Below are positions 27,317 to 35,274 of a DNA stretch of 64,000 bases, in pieces; within the stretch, counting starts at the first letter, position 1, and each line of letters opens with the position of its first letter. The DNA comes from Acidobacteriota bacterium (GTDB lineage Bacteria; Acidobacteriota; Terriglobia; Bryobacterales; Bryobacteraceae). The DNA lies in assembly GCA_016201205.1 (NCBI GenBank), contig JACQDF010000169.1:47740-111739 (forward strand). The letters run 5' to 3'. The position numbers and the translations under genes are program-made. A model generated the notes under the pieces. That model saw only the letters and a program-made list of their open reading frames with translations. It searched no databases and had not been told where the DNA came from.

Positions 27317-28848
27317 GGAACACGCGCAAAACGGACCGCGCCCGCGGCAGAGACACTCCGGTGTTCCTCAATGGCTTGGCGCCGCGGGACGCGGCCTTTG
27401 CGCTTCTGAGATGACTCCCCTTGGAGCGAGAGATCAAAGTACAGGAAGAATTCATACGGAACCGGGCGCAGGTTCACTTGCGCCAGCTCGCGCTCTCTCT
27501 TGTACGTGATCCACGTGTCAATGACATCGGGCGTGAACACATCGCCCTTCAGCAACCACTGATGATCCCGCTCCAGCGAGTCGAGCACTTCTCCGAGCGA
27601 GCCCGGCGTGCTCTTGATGCCGGCAGCCTCCTCGGGTTCCAGGTCGTACAGGTCCTTGTCCATCGGCTCGCCCGGTTCAATTTTGTTGTAGATGCCATCC
27701 AGGCCGGCCATCAACTGTGCCGCGAAGCACAGATAGGGGTTGCAGGATGGATCCGGACATCGGAACTCGACTCGCTTTGCCTTTGGGCTGCGGGAGTAAA
27801 CCGGAATGCGAACGGCCGCCGACCGGTTGCGCTGGGAATAGGCAAGGTTGACAGGCGCCTCGTAACCGGGCACCAATCGCCGGTAGGAATTGGTGGTCGG
27901 TGCGCAGAATGCGAGCAGGGCGGGCGCATGTTTGAGAAGCCCTCCTATGTAATGCAGCGCCATCTTGCTGATCTGGCCGTACGTGCCCTCGGCGTAAAAG
28001 AGGTTGGTATTGCCTTTCCAGAGGCTCTGGTGGGTGTGCATGCCTGATCCGTTGTCGCCAAACAGGGGTTTGGGCATGAACGTCGCAACCTTCTTATGCT
28101 TCCGAGAGATGTTGCGGATGATGTATTTGTAGTACATCACGTTGTCCGCCATCTTGGTGAGGGGCGAGTATTTCATGTCAATTTCGCCCTGCCCGGCCGT
28201 GCCCACCTCGTGGTGATGGACCTCGACGGGGACGCCGACTTCTTTCATCGCGAGGATAAACTCGGAGCGCAGGTCTTGCTGCGTGTCGGCTGGCGGGACG
28301 GGGAAATAACCTTCTTTATGCCGCAGCTTGTAGCCCAGGTTCGGATTCTCCTGACGCCCGGTGTTCCAGACCCCCTCCTCCGAATCAATGAAGTAGTAGC
28401 CGCTGCAAGCGGTCTGGTCATAGCGGACATCGTCGAAGACGTAAAACTCCAGCTCCGGCCCCCAGTAGCTCACATCGGCGAGGCCGCTGCTCTTCAAGAA
28501 CAGCTCGGCCTTTTGAGCGATGTAGCGCGGATCGCGGCTGTAGTGCTGCCGGGTCACGGGATCGAGCACATTGCAGATCAGATTCAGGGTTCGGATCTCG
28601 AGCACCGGGTCGACATACGCGGTCTCGGCATCCGCGATCAGCAACATGTCGCTTTCATGAATCTGCTGGTACCCGCGGATGCTCGAGCCGTCAAAGCCGA
28701 TTCCGTCCTCAAACAAGTCATCCGTAAGGTCTTCCACGGGGATGGAAAAATGTTGCCAGACGCCGGGCAGATCCACAAACTTCAGGTCTACAATTTTCAC
28801 TGCGGCGTCTTGTGCAATACGCCGAACATCATCTACGGTCTTCGCCAT
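27313..28848 (-). CDS. glnA: glutamine synthetase type I
   Basis: 511 residues; makes glutamine from glutamate, ammonia and ATP. Signatures are [17 protein letters not shown], the ATP/metal segment [27 protein letters not shown], the glutamate flap [15 protein letters not shown], and [19 protein letters not shown]. The tyrosine of [10 protein letters not shown] matches the adenylylation site of GSI-beta enzymes. The family usually ends near PYEFFLYFD; here an extra ~38 basic residues follow, because the frame runs on to a TAG that overlaps the TAA of the convergent neighbour. The start has an AAGGAGA site. Confidence 0.96.
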   Translation of the reverse strand: MAKTVDDVRRIAQDAAVKIVDLKFVDLPGVWQHFSIPVEDLTDDLFEDGIGFDGSSIRGYQQIHESDMLLIADAETAYVDPVLEIRTLNLICNVLDPVTRQHYSRDPRYIAQKAELFLKSSGLADVSYWGPELEFYVFDDVRYDQTACSGYYFIDSEEGVWNTGRQENPNLGYKLRHKEGYFPVPPADTQQDLRSEFILAMKEVGVPVEVHHHEVGTAGQGEIDMKYSPLTKMADNVMYYKYIIRNISRKHKKVATFMPKPLFGDNGSGMHTHQSLWKGNTNLFYAEGTYGQISKMALHYIGGLLKHAPALLAFCAPTTNSYRRLVPGYEAPVNLAYSQRNRSAAVRIPVYSRSPKAKRVEFRCPDPSCNPYLCFAAQLMAGLDGIYNKIEPGEPMDKDLYDLEPEEAAGIKSTPGSLGEVLDSLERDHQWLLKGDVFTPDVIDTWITYKRERELAQVNLRPVPYEFFLYFDLSLQGESSQKRKGRVPRRQAIEEHRSVSAAGAVRFARVP

Positions 28849-28907
28849 GATCAGAGGTCTCCTTGTGGGGGTGTCCCGCTGCCGCGCTGTTCTCGCAAGC
28901 CACGGGA

Positions 28908-28942
28908 ATTGTAGGTCATTCTACGCCCCACGAAGAATGACC
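28908..28942 (-). promoter_or_regulatory. candidate glnA promoter with adjacent 9-bp inverted repeat
   Basis: On the minus strand a -10-like TACAAT (28908-28913) lies about 60 bases before the glnA ATG. Directly upstream is a perfect inverted repeat GGTCATTCT - 11 nt - AGAATGACC (28914-28942) covering the spacer and the poor -35 region. This is the expected place for an activator or repressor site. The regulator is unknown. The rest of the glnA/vapB intergenic region, up to about 29168, shows no gene. Confidence 0.42.
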
Positions 28943-29168
28943 ACAAGGGTCCTGTTTGACGCCCCTGGATGGCACGATGTATTTCCTTCGGGCCCCCGCG
29001 CTGAAGGGTCTGTGGAGGATTCCCGCCAATGGCGGCGCCGCATAGGGGGTGCCGCGGCTGGAGCAAGTCCAGGCATTCAGGTGGTGCATGAATCCGGTTT
29101 GATGATGGTGGATGGTTTTCAATAGGTCCAGGTGAAACCCAGGCTCTGATCGCGGACGGGGCAGCTCC
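28943..29168. other. intergenic stretch without a recognisable gene
   Basis: The short ORFs listed across this stretch have basic, low-complexity composition and no ribosome sites. A TGGCACG heptamer at 28970-28976 resembles the -24 half of a sigma-54 promoter, but the -12 half is missing and it points away from glnA. Confidence 0.5.
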
Positions 29169-29198
29169 TGTTATCATCAAGGACAGACGGTGATAACA
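29169..29198 (+). promoter_or_regulatory. inverted repeat upstream of vapB remnant (likely autoregulatory operator)
   Basis: TGTTATCA (29169-29176) and TGATAACA (29191-29198) form a perfect 8-bp inverted repeat with a 14-bp spacer. The right arm ends on the A of the vapB ATG. Type II toxin-antitoxin operons are repressed by their own complex at such palindromes. Confidence 0.5.
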
Positions 29199-29359
29199 TG
29201 ATCCGGACTCAAGTCAGTCTCGACGAGCGCGAGTACGGTCTCGCCAAGAAGCACCCAGCCGGGCACGCACCTTGGATGAAATTCGCCGGCCTGGTCGAGA
29301 CCGGAGATTCACGTTCCAGCCAGTCCGTCGATGATCTCGTTTATGGTCAAAAGGACTGA
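29198..29359 (+). pseudogene. VapB-like antitoxin remnant with in-frame internal deletion
   Basis: A 53-codon frame too short for the ORF track. It begins MIRTQVSLDEREYGLAKK, the ribbon-helix-helix start of a VapB-like antitoxin. It ends HAPWMKFAGLVETGDSRSSQSVDDLVYGQKD, which matches the toxin-binding tail of the same family. The middle helix region, normally about 20-25 residues (EA-R-LGISLAELLRR type), is missing. The deletion keeps the frame, but without these helices the dimeric DNA-binding fold cannot form. Followed in overlap by a vapC remnant. Confidence 0.66.
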
Positions 29360-29414
29360 GTGCTACCTCGACACCTCAGCGCTGATCGCGTTCCTGGATC
29401 GCTCGGACAGTTAG
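29343..29414 (+). pseudogene. VapC PIN-domain toxin, N-terminal remnant cut at repeat boundary
   Basis: Reading from ATG 29343-29345, which overlaps the vapB end, gives MVKRTECYLDTSALIAFLDRSDS and then TAG. This is the first strand and helix of a PIN-domain nuclease (YLDTSALIAF carries the first catalytic Asp). The stop is formed where the 92-bp repeat begins at 29413, so the toxin gene was truncated at the repeat junction. No further PIN sequence is present downstream. Confidence 0.66.
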
Positions 29415-29504
29415 CGCCTGTCATCAAGTAACCTTTCCAACCGCTCCTTCACAGTCGCGGCTCGGAAGCCCTTGCTGAGCCGCGCGCGTCAGCAAGCGGT
29501 CCCG
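29413..29504. repeat. 92-bp dispersed repeat, copy 1
   Basis: About 86 of 92 bases match copy 2 (58284-58375), which is of identical length. It begins AGCGCCTGTCAT and ends AAGCGGTCCCG. It contains a perfect TTGCTGA/TCAGCAA inverted repeat around GCCGCGCGCG and an outer ACCGCT/AGCGGT pair, so RNA or single-stranded DNA could fold into a hairpin. It ends 10 bases beyond the stop of the minus-strand Hsp70-like gene and begins exactly at the vapC truncation. Confidence 0.85.
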
Positions 29505-29514
29505 AACGTCCGGA

Positions 29515-31095
29515 TTATTTCCGGGCGACCGGGCCGCGTTTTTTCCGTCCCGCAACCAGAGTCCCGTCGCTCGCTGCCCAGCGCCCCAGCCGGTACTTCC
29601 TCTCATATCCAGCCGAGGTATTGGAAATGGTCACGAGGACGGCGCCGCTGGTATCGCAGCAGTAGTCCTCGACCACTTCCTGGCTGGCGGCCCAATCCCA
29701 GCGTGCAATGGGAATGCCAGTTAGTTCCATCTGTTTGTGCAGAGCCGGGTCGAACGGAAAAAGAACCTGATCCCAAACGGATATGTCTCCGGCGGGGAGG
29801 CCGTCTTTGCCCAAGTGGCTGGATTCCAGATAGCGGAAATGGCCAATGTTGTGCGCGGGCCGGTAGCGTCGGGCCACCTGGAGGGGCGGCTGGCCCGGCG
29901 CCGGCAAAGGCGTCCCTTTGAGGAAGAGCGGGTCGAACGTGATGTCCCGGCCACAATCGGCCTCGCGCCAGACGCCGAAGTTGCGCGTGAACCGGTCGCG
30001 CAACTGGTAACCCGCCTGTGCGTCCGCCTGGATCGCCAACCCGATGGCGGTCGCGAAGCGAGTATAGGCGGAACGCCGCACGCGAGCCCCAAAGACTTCC
30101 CGCAACGCCCGGGAGACGAGCGGGAGTTCGCTTCCCCCTCCGGTCACGTAGAGAACCTCGATCACACCGTCATGAGAGCTGAGCAGCCGCTCGACCACCT
30201 GAATCGTCTGGTCGATGAGAGGCTGGCAACGCTCATAAAACCCGGTCACGGGGATCGAAACGGAATCCCAGCCTGGCGCCATCACGTCCAGGTCGATGTT
30301 GATCCGTTTCGAGTTTGGGTGCAAAGCTTCTTTCTTCCCCCGGCACTCCTCGTGCAGCCAGAACAGGTCCGCCGGAGCAAGGCTGTTATGCTCCGATGCG
30401 CTGAACCCGGAGGCCTGGGTCGCCATCTCCGCCAGAATCTCGTCGAAGTCGTCCCCGCCCAGCGTGGGGATGCCGTCGGAGGCGATGACGGAATGAGTCT
30501 GCTCATCCAGCTCCACCAGCGAGGCGTCAAAGGTGCCGCCACCCAGATCATAGACCAGGATCTTGGTACAGGAGCCGGCCTGGCTTTTCTGGCGACGGGC
30601 GTGGCCGAACTCGATGCTGGCGGCGGAGGGCTCGTTCAACAGACCGAGCACTTCAAAGCCGGCGCGGCGAAACGCCTCCATCGTGAGGAAGCGCTGGTTG
30701 ACATTGGCGTTGGCGGGAACTCCGACCATGACTTCCAGCGGTTCCCTCGAGCGGGTCAGGCTGGACCGCTCGAGGAGAGCTTTGTGCAGCGCTTGGGTGA
30801 GCCCGGTCAACAGTTCCAGCATCGGGATTCGCAGCCAGCCGACCTCCACCTTCGTTTCCGGCCCGGCGTCCTGCAAGAGCCGCTTGATCGAACGAATCGT
30901 CGTCGCCTGCGGATCCTTCTGCGCCCGCCACGCTTCCCAGCCGTAGAGCCATTCCCCGCGAGACACAGCCAGCAAAGGAGGAAACCATTCCCAGACGTCG
31001 CCATCGGACGCCTCGAACGTGACAATCGGGTAGTTGCCGCGATCAACGGCGGCGACCGCGATACGGGTTGTTCCAAAATCAATGCCGAGTCTCAT
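29515..31095 (-). CDS. Hsp70/DnaK-like ATPase, atypical C-terminus
   Basis: About 526 residues. The actin-like ATPase fold is clear: phosphate 1 LGIDFGTTRIAVAAV, connect 1 GLLNEPSAASIEFG, phosphate 2 KILVYDLGGGTFDASLVEL, adenosine motif VLYVTGGGSELPLVSRALREVFG. The C-terminal 170 residues do not resemble the DnaK peptide-binding domain; they look like a beta-rich domain (FPFDPALHKQMELTGIPIARWDW...AVLVTISNTSAGYERKYRLG). The start is ATG 31093-31095, overlapping the receiver gene by four bases (ATGA). Such Hsp70-like proteins paired with a receiver are probably signalling or assembly ATPases rather than general chaperones. Partner unknown. Confidence 0.85.
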   Translation of the reverse strand: MRLGIDFGTTRIAVAAVDRGNYPIVTFEASDGDVWEWFPPLLAVSRGEWLYGWEAWRAQKDPQATTIRSIKRLLQDAGPETKVEVGWLRIPMLELLTGLTQALHKALLERSSLTRSREPLEVMVGVPANANVNQRFLTMEAFRRAGFEVLGLLNEPSAASIEFGHARRQKSQAGSCTKILVYDLGGGTFDASLVELDEQTHSVIASDGIPTLGGDDFDEILAEMATQASGFSASEHNSLAPADLFWLHEECRGKKEALHPNSKRINIDLDVMAPGWDSVSIPVTGFYERCQPLIDQTIQVVERLLSSHDGVIEVLYVTGGGSELPLVSRALREVFGARVRRSAYTRFATAIGLAIQADAQAGYQLRDRFTRNFGVWREADCGRDITFDPLFLKGTPLPAPGQPPLQVARRYRPAHNIGHFRYLESSHLGKDGLPAGDISVWDQVLFPFDPALHKQMELTGIPIARWDWAASQEVVEDYCCDTSGAVLVTISNTSAGYERKYRLGRWAASDGTLVAGRKKRGPVARK

Positions 31096-31520
31096 GGTCC
31101 TGGCGCCGGAGCATGCCATCCGAGAAGCGCTCTGCTCTGCCATTCTTCGAAGGCCCGGCTCACGATAGGCAGGACCTCCGCGGCATGGAAGGGCTTCGCC
31201 AGCAGATCAAAGCCGCCCAGGTTCAGCACTGTCGCCCAAAGAGCTTCGTCAGCCAGCCGCGAAGCCACAATGAGGGCAGGCGCATCGGCCATTTGTTCGA
31301 TTTCCTTCAGCAGATCCCTCCAGCAGCCATCCGGATAATCGCACTCGGCGACGACAACAAAGATCCGGACAGTGCGAAGGACTGTTCTGGCTTCCTGCAA
31401 CCGCCCGGCAAAGCGCAGCTTCCAGGGGGAAGAACTGAGGATGTTGGAAAGTGATCCGCGATCCTCGTCGGAGGGAAGAAGGGCCAGGACCGTCGCCGAT
31501 CGGGCCGGCCTGCTGTTCAT
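31092..31520 (-). CDS. stand-alone receiver-like domain protein
   Basis: 142 residues with a GGGAGGTGG ribosome site. It fits the receiver fold: ATVLALLPSDEDRGSLSNIL (acidic pair), FVVVAECDYPDGCWRDLL (probable phospho-acceptor Asp at the end of strand 3), ALIVASRLADEALWATVLNLGGFDLLAKPFHAAEVL (switch residue and the KPF lysine). No output domain. It is the first gene of a two-gene operon with the Hsp70-like ATPase, which may be its effector. Confidence 0.75.
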   Translation of the reverse strand: MNSRPARSATVLALLPSDEDRGSLSNILSSSPWKLRFAGRLQEARTVLRTVRIFVVVAECDYPDGCWRDLLKEIEQMADAPALIVASRLADEALWATVLNLGGFDLLAKPFHAAEVLPIVSRAFEEWQSRALLGWHAPAPGP

Positions 31521-31620
31521 GCGCCACCTCCCGAAGCGAGGTTTTCTGACCGGGCGGCTCGGTCATGATGAGAACACCCGGTGGTGATCCTCTCGGGGAA
31601 GGGCGGTTTGATCCGAACTC

Positions 31621-31660
31621 AGGACAAACTGAATATAGGACAAACTGAGGCGAAAAACAA
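31621..31660 (-). promoter_or_regulatory. candidate promoter with two direct repeats flanking the -10
   Basis: On the minus strand, TTGTTT (31655-31660) and TATATT (31632-31637) are separated by 17 bp. The -10 is flanked by two identical 12-mers, TCAGTTTGTCCT (31621-31632 and 31637-31648), whose starts are 16 bp apart. It would drive the receiver-Hsp70 operon about 110 bases downstream. The repeats are a likely regulator-binding site. Confidence 0.48.
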
Positions 31661-31675
31661 TGGGGTTCTGATCAC

Positions 31676-32113
31676 TCAGTTGAAGACCAGAAGCGTCAGC
31701 ACGCCGTCTTTTTTCACCCCCAGGTGCACGGGACGCGGCGGCCCTTTCTTCGGCACAGAGACCTCCACCCATAACTCCTCGCCTGGCTTGCGTACGGATG
31801 GATCGGGAACATTCTCCGGAATGAAGAAGGCGATGGGTTGAGCCAGCCGCGCTTTGCCGGGACCCGCAGGAACAGTCTTTACACCGTGCAAGGCCAACTG
31901 GCGTCCGTCCGCCGCGACCAGCATCGGCGCCTGATCCTTCATCTCCACCTCGACGCCCAACCGCACATAGCGACCGCGCAGCGGCAGAAATGGATCGACC
32001 GGCGTGGTCCTGGCCCACGCGCGGGGAAGCGCCTGGCGGTCATAAAGGAACTTACCCGTTACAGACAGCAGGAGCAAGAGCTGAATTGCCCCAAGCAGCA
32101 GGCCCTTTCTCAT
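31676..32113 (-). CDS. GDYXXLXY-domain membrane-anchored protein
   Basis: About 145 residues from ATG 32111-32113, which overlaps the DUF2157 stop by four bases; the longer track frame to 32356 is a shadow. It has an N-terminal anchor (GLLLGAIQLLLLLSVTGKFLYDRQALPRAWART) and then the domain signature PVDPFLPLRGRYVRLGVEVE, close to the GDYxxLxY motif. This family is usually encoded next to a DUF2157 membrane protein, as here. Function unknown, probably an extracytoplasmic partner of that protein. Confidence 0.8.
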   Translation of the reverse strand: MRKGLLLGAIQLLLLLSVTGKFLYDRQALPRAWARTTPVDPFLPLRGRYVRLGVEVEMKDQAPMLVAADGRQLALHGVKTVPAGPGKARLAQPIAFFIPENVPDPSVRKPGEELWVEVSVPKKGPPRPVHLGVKKDGVLTLLVFN

Positions 32114-33198
32114 GACGACGCACCTCTGAGGCCGAGCAGGAGCCGCCGGCGCAGCCGCTCGAGCTGCCAGCCGCCCGCCAGGAACAGAACGCCAAGCAGG
32201 ATCAGGCTGAGCGAGCGGTCCATCGCGGTCATCACCCGCGAGAAGTAAAAGAACAAAACGGTGACAGCAAAGCCGGCCACTCCCAGGTTCACGCGTTCGG
32301 GGCGCCCTTCCTGAAGACCCCACCCGACCAGCCCGATGGCGCCCACGGCGCACCACGCATAGAGCGGCAGCTCATTCTTTCCGGCTGCCAGTAAGACATA
32401 AGCCAGAACCCACAGCGCCCAGACGGCGACGGGCCATGAGGCCCGCTTGCGTAGAACCCAGGCCAGCCCAACAGGCAGCAGCAGGAACAGAAATGTGGCA
32501 GGCGGATCCACGCGTCCGGCCGGCCGGGCCAGCGAGACCAGCAGGCCGCAAGGCAGCAAAGCAACCGCTCCGAGGACGGTCAGAGCTTTGCGCCAGACAC
32601 GGGCCGTCCCTGCTTCCCAAGCGCTAAGATAAGCCAGCGACAGCAGCAGGAGGAAACCGGAGATCAGCGCGCCTGAGGCCCACTGCTGCTGCTCGCCCCA
32701 TTCCGATACCAACCAGGCAGGGGTCAGCAGCGCGGCGAGGCTGATCTGCGGCCAGTCGCCGAGCAGCCATATGCCCGCCCAGGCGCCCAATGCCCACAGC
32801 AGAATGGCGTTCGGCCAATGCTCCTGAATGTGAAACACCTGACCGGCAAGCGCGATGCCGCCTCCCAAAGCGATGGTCCCCAGCGTATGCAGCGTCGTCG
32901 CCATGGCCGGCAGGCGCGAGACGGACAGCAGGCCGCCTGCATGCAGGGCCGTGAGCATCAGCGCAATGAGAGCCATCCGCCAGAAAGGAGAGATGTTCTC
33001 CCAATGCGCCGTGACGAACAGGAGCACCCCGGCCCCGAGGAGGATCCCGCCGAGGCACAATGCTAACAGAACCGGCCATCGCAGGCGGGCGATCTCAGGC
33101 CGATGCGCCTCGAAAGCCCGGATCCGAGCAGCGGTATCCGGGTCCAGAAGGCCGGCGGCAAGCCAGCCTTCAAGGTGTTTTTCCCAAGGCAGACGCAT
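32110..33198 (-). CDS. DUF2157 family polytopic membrane protein
   Basis: About 362 residues from ATG 33196-33198; the track adds a GTG-started extension without a ribosome site. The N-terminal soluble helix region LEGWLAAGLLDPDTAARIRAFEAH is typical of DUF2157. Ten or so transmembrane helices follow, including the conserved LGGGIALAGQVFHIQEHWPNAILLWALGAWA block. Coupled by an ATGA overlap with the GDYXXLXY gene, its standard partner. Molecular function not known. Confidence 0.85.
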   Translation of the reverse strand: MRLPWEKHLEGWLAAGLLDPDTAARIRAFEAHRPEIARLRWPVLLALCLGGILLGAGVLLFVTAHWENISPFWRMALIALMLTALHAGGLLSVSRLPAMATTLHTLGTIALGGGIALAGQVFHIQEHWPNAILLWALGAWAGIWLLGDWPQISLAALLTPAWLVSEWGEQQQWASGALISGFLLLLSLAYLSAWEAGTARVWRKALTVLGAVALLPCGLLVSLARPAGRVDPPATFLFLLLPVGLAWVLRKRASWPVAVWALWVLAYVLLAAGKNELPLYAWCAVGAIGLVGWGLQEGRPERVNLGVAGFAVTVLFFYFSRVMTAMDRSLSLILLGVLFLAGGWQLERLRRRLLLGLRGASS

Positions 33199-33244
33199 GG
33201 GGCATAGACAAGATACCACGGAGGGAGAATAAGGGGAAGGGGGC

Positions 33245-33290
33245 TTGACGGGCGGCGTGGTCTATCGTATGATTGAATCGATCGTTCGTT
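33245..33290 (+). promoter_or_regulatory. promoter and probable operator of the tetR-efflux operon
   Basis: TTGACG (33245-33250), a 17-bp spacer and TATGAT (33268-33273) make a near-consensus sigma-70 promoter. The predicted start of transcription lies near 33280, inside a CGATCG-centred imperfect palindrome (GAATCGATCGTTCG, 33275-33288). This is the place for a TetR-family autorepressor to bind. Because the promoter lies inside the 5' end of the track ORF, that ORF start is too long. Confidence 0.62.
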
Positions 33291-33292
33291 TT

Positions 33293-33952
33293 ATGCAGCC
33301 CATGCTCCCCGCTACCACCACCCCCACCACCAAACACCGTATCCTCGATGCCGCTGAACGCCTCTTCGCTTTCAACGGCTTCGACGCCACTTCCCTTCGC
33401 ATGATCACGACCGAGGCCGGCGTCAACCTCGCTGCCGTCAACTACCATTTCCAATCCAAGGACGCTCTGCTCCACGCTGTCTTTGCCCGCCGTGCAGGCC
33501 CGGTCAACCAGCGCCGGCTCCAACTGCTGGACAAGCTGGAAACCGGGGCGGGCAACAACCCAGTGCCCGTCGAGGCCGTCCTCGAGGCGTTTCTACGGCC
33601 GGTCCTCGAAGCAGGCAACCTCGCGGACTGCATCCCGAAGATGATGGTCCGCATGCAGTACGTCGAGTCGGACGAAACCTTCCGCAAAGTTTTCGAGGCG
33701 CATTTCAAGCCGGTGGTGTTGCGATTTCGCCTGGCGATGCGCCGCTCGTTGCCTGGCCTGCCGGAGGAAGAATTGTTCTGGCGAATGCAGTTCGCCATTG
33801 GCGGATTCACCCACATCTTTGCCGGCAGCCACCTGATACAGGTGTTCTCGGAGGGCAGATTCCCGACGCCGGCTCCCGAAGCCACTTTGCGCAGGCTGAT
33901 TCAGTACGCGGCGGCGGGACTCCGTGCTCCCGTGCGGGAGGTGCGTCTATGA
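33293..33952 (+). CDS. TetR-family repressor of the downstream ABC exporter (CecR/YbiH-like)
   Basis: About 219 residues from ATG 33293-33295; ATG 33302 is an alternative. The N-terminal helix-turn-helix is KHRILDAAERLFAFNGFDATSLRMITTEAGVNLAAVNYHFQSKDALLHAVF. The C-terminal half resembles the CecR/YbiH ligand-binding domain (FAIGGFTHIFAGSHLIQVF). It is the first gene of a six-gene operon for a tripartite ABC-2 exporter, in the same order logic as ybiH-ybhGFSR. It most likely represses that operon until an unknown drug or metabolite binds. Its stop overlaps the TolC gene start (ATGA). Confidence 0.87.
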   Translation: MQPMLPATTTPTTKHRILDAAERLFAFNGFDATSLRMITTEAGVNLAAVNYHFQSKDALLHAVFARRAGPVNQRRLQLLDKLETGAGNNPVPVEAVLEAFLRPVLEAGNLADCIPKMMVRMQYVESDETFRKVFEAHFKPVVLRFRLAMRRSLPGLPEEELFWRMQFAIGGFTHIFAGSHLIQVFSEGRFPTPAPEATLRRLIQYAAAGLRAPVREVRL

Positions 33953-35274
33953 AGCTCTGGCTGCTGCTGGCGGCGTCTCCCGTTTGGGCGCAGCACATGC
34001 TGCCGCTGTCGATGAAAAAATCGACCGAGATCGCGCTGGCGCCGGCGGGCAATACCCGCATCGAGCTCGCCCGCGAGCTGGTCGCGCAAGCCGAAGCCCG
34101 CAAAGCGCAGGCTCGGGGCGCGCTGCTGCCCAACCTGGACGGCAGCGTTTCTTATCAGGACGTGACCCGGAACCTGAAGGCGTTCGGGCTCTCCTTCACC
34201 GGTTTGCCGGGCATCCCGGGCGTGCCGAGTTTCTCGTTTCCCGCCTTCGTTGGCCCGTTCTCGATCTTCGACGCGCGCGCGACCGCCACGCAAAACGTGC
34301 TCGATCTGAGCAGCATCCGCCGCTACAAAGCCTCAACAGCCGGCGTCGAAGCGGCCAGGAACGAGCAGGAGAACACGCGCCATCAGGTGACCGATCAGGT
34401 GGCGCGCGCTTATCTGGCCGCGGTGCGGGCTGATGCCCGCGTCGATGCCGCGCGGGCCAACGCCGAGCTGGCTGAAGCGCTGCTGCGGCTGGCGGAATCG
34501 CAGAGGCGGGCCGGCACGGGGCTGGCCATCGAAGTGACCCGAGCGGAGGCCCAACTGGCGAACGAGCGCCAGCGGCTCGAAGCAGCCGGCAACGAGCGCA
34601 ATAAAGCGCATCTGCAACTGCTGCGTGTGATGGACCTGCGGCTGGACACGAAGCTCGACTTGACAGACAGGCTCGCTTATCAGCCGGCGGAGCCGGTAAG
34701 CTATGAGCAGGCTTTGCGCACCGCACTCGATGGCCGGCCAGACTGGAAAGCGCAGCAATCGCGGGAGCGGGTGGCGCAGATCAGTTACAGCGCCACCCGG
34801 TCGGAGCGGCTTCCCTCGATCACTGCGTTTGGCGACTACGGGCCTATCGGCCCTTCGCCTGGCGACTCCCGATCCACGCGCGCCGCCGGGCTGGCTTTGC
34901 GAGTGCCGATCTTCGACGGCGGCCGCCGCGACGCCCGCCGCGCTGAATCTGCTTCGCAACTGCGCGTTGAGCAGATCCGCACCAGGGATCTGCGCGAGCA
35001 ACTCGAGCTGGAGCTGCGCATCGCCTTTGACAACCTCAGCTCGGCCGAGGCTCAGGTGCGCACCGCTGAGGAAGGGCTGCGGCTGGCCGAAAAGGAGCTC
35101 GAACAGGCCCAGCGCCGTTACAAGGCTGGAGTCGCCACCAGCATTGAGATCACCGACGCGCAGACGCGGCTCGCACGGGCGCGGGAAAACCGCATTTCGG
35201 CGCTCTTCCAGCACAGTCTGGCGCGGCTCGATTTGGGCACGGCGATGGGCGCCGTCGGGAGGTTCCTGCCATGA
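33949..35274 (+). CDS. TolC-family outer-membrane efflux channel
   Basis: 441 residues with a short signal peptide (MKLWLLLAASPVWAQ). Two repeated long helical halves are visible, each with the family hairpins (LPNLDGSVSYQDVTRN, then ARAYLAAVRADARVDAARANAELAEALLRLAESQRRAGTGLAIEV; and LPSITAFGDYGPIGPS, then ALRVPIFDGGRRDARRAESASQLRVEQIR, AEKELEQAQRRYKAGVATSIEITDAQTRLARAREN). It should form the outer-membrane duct of the exporter encoded next. Coupled to both neighbours by four-base overlaps. Having a dedicated TolC in the operon differs from the E. coli ybh arrangement. Confidence 0.92.
   Translation: MKLWLLLAASPVWAQHMLPLSMKKSTEIALAPAGNTRIELARELVAQAEARKAQARGALLPNLDGSVSYQDVTRNLKAFGLSFTGLPGIPGVPSFSFPAFVGPFSIFDARATATQNVLDLSSIRRYKASTAGVEAARNEQENTRHQVTDQVARAYLAAVRADARVDAARANAELAEALLRLAESQRRAGTGLAIEVTRAEAQLANERQRLEAAGNERNKAHLQLLRVMDLRLDTKLDLTDRLAYQPAEPVSYEQALRTALDGRPDWKAQQSRERVAQISYSATRSERLPSITAFGDYGPIGPSPGDSRSTRAAGLALRVPIFDGGRRDARRAESASQLRVEQIRTRDLREQLELELRIAFDNLSSAEAQVRTAEEGLRLAEKELEQAQRRYKAGVATSIEITDAQTRLARARENRISALFQHSLARLDLGTAMGAVGRFLP

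Noticed and set aside
28970-28985. Sigma-54-like TGGCACG motif
   Set aside because: The -12 element (TTGCW) is missing and it points away from glnA.
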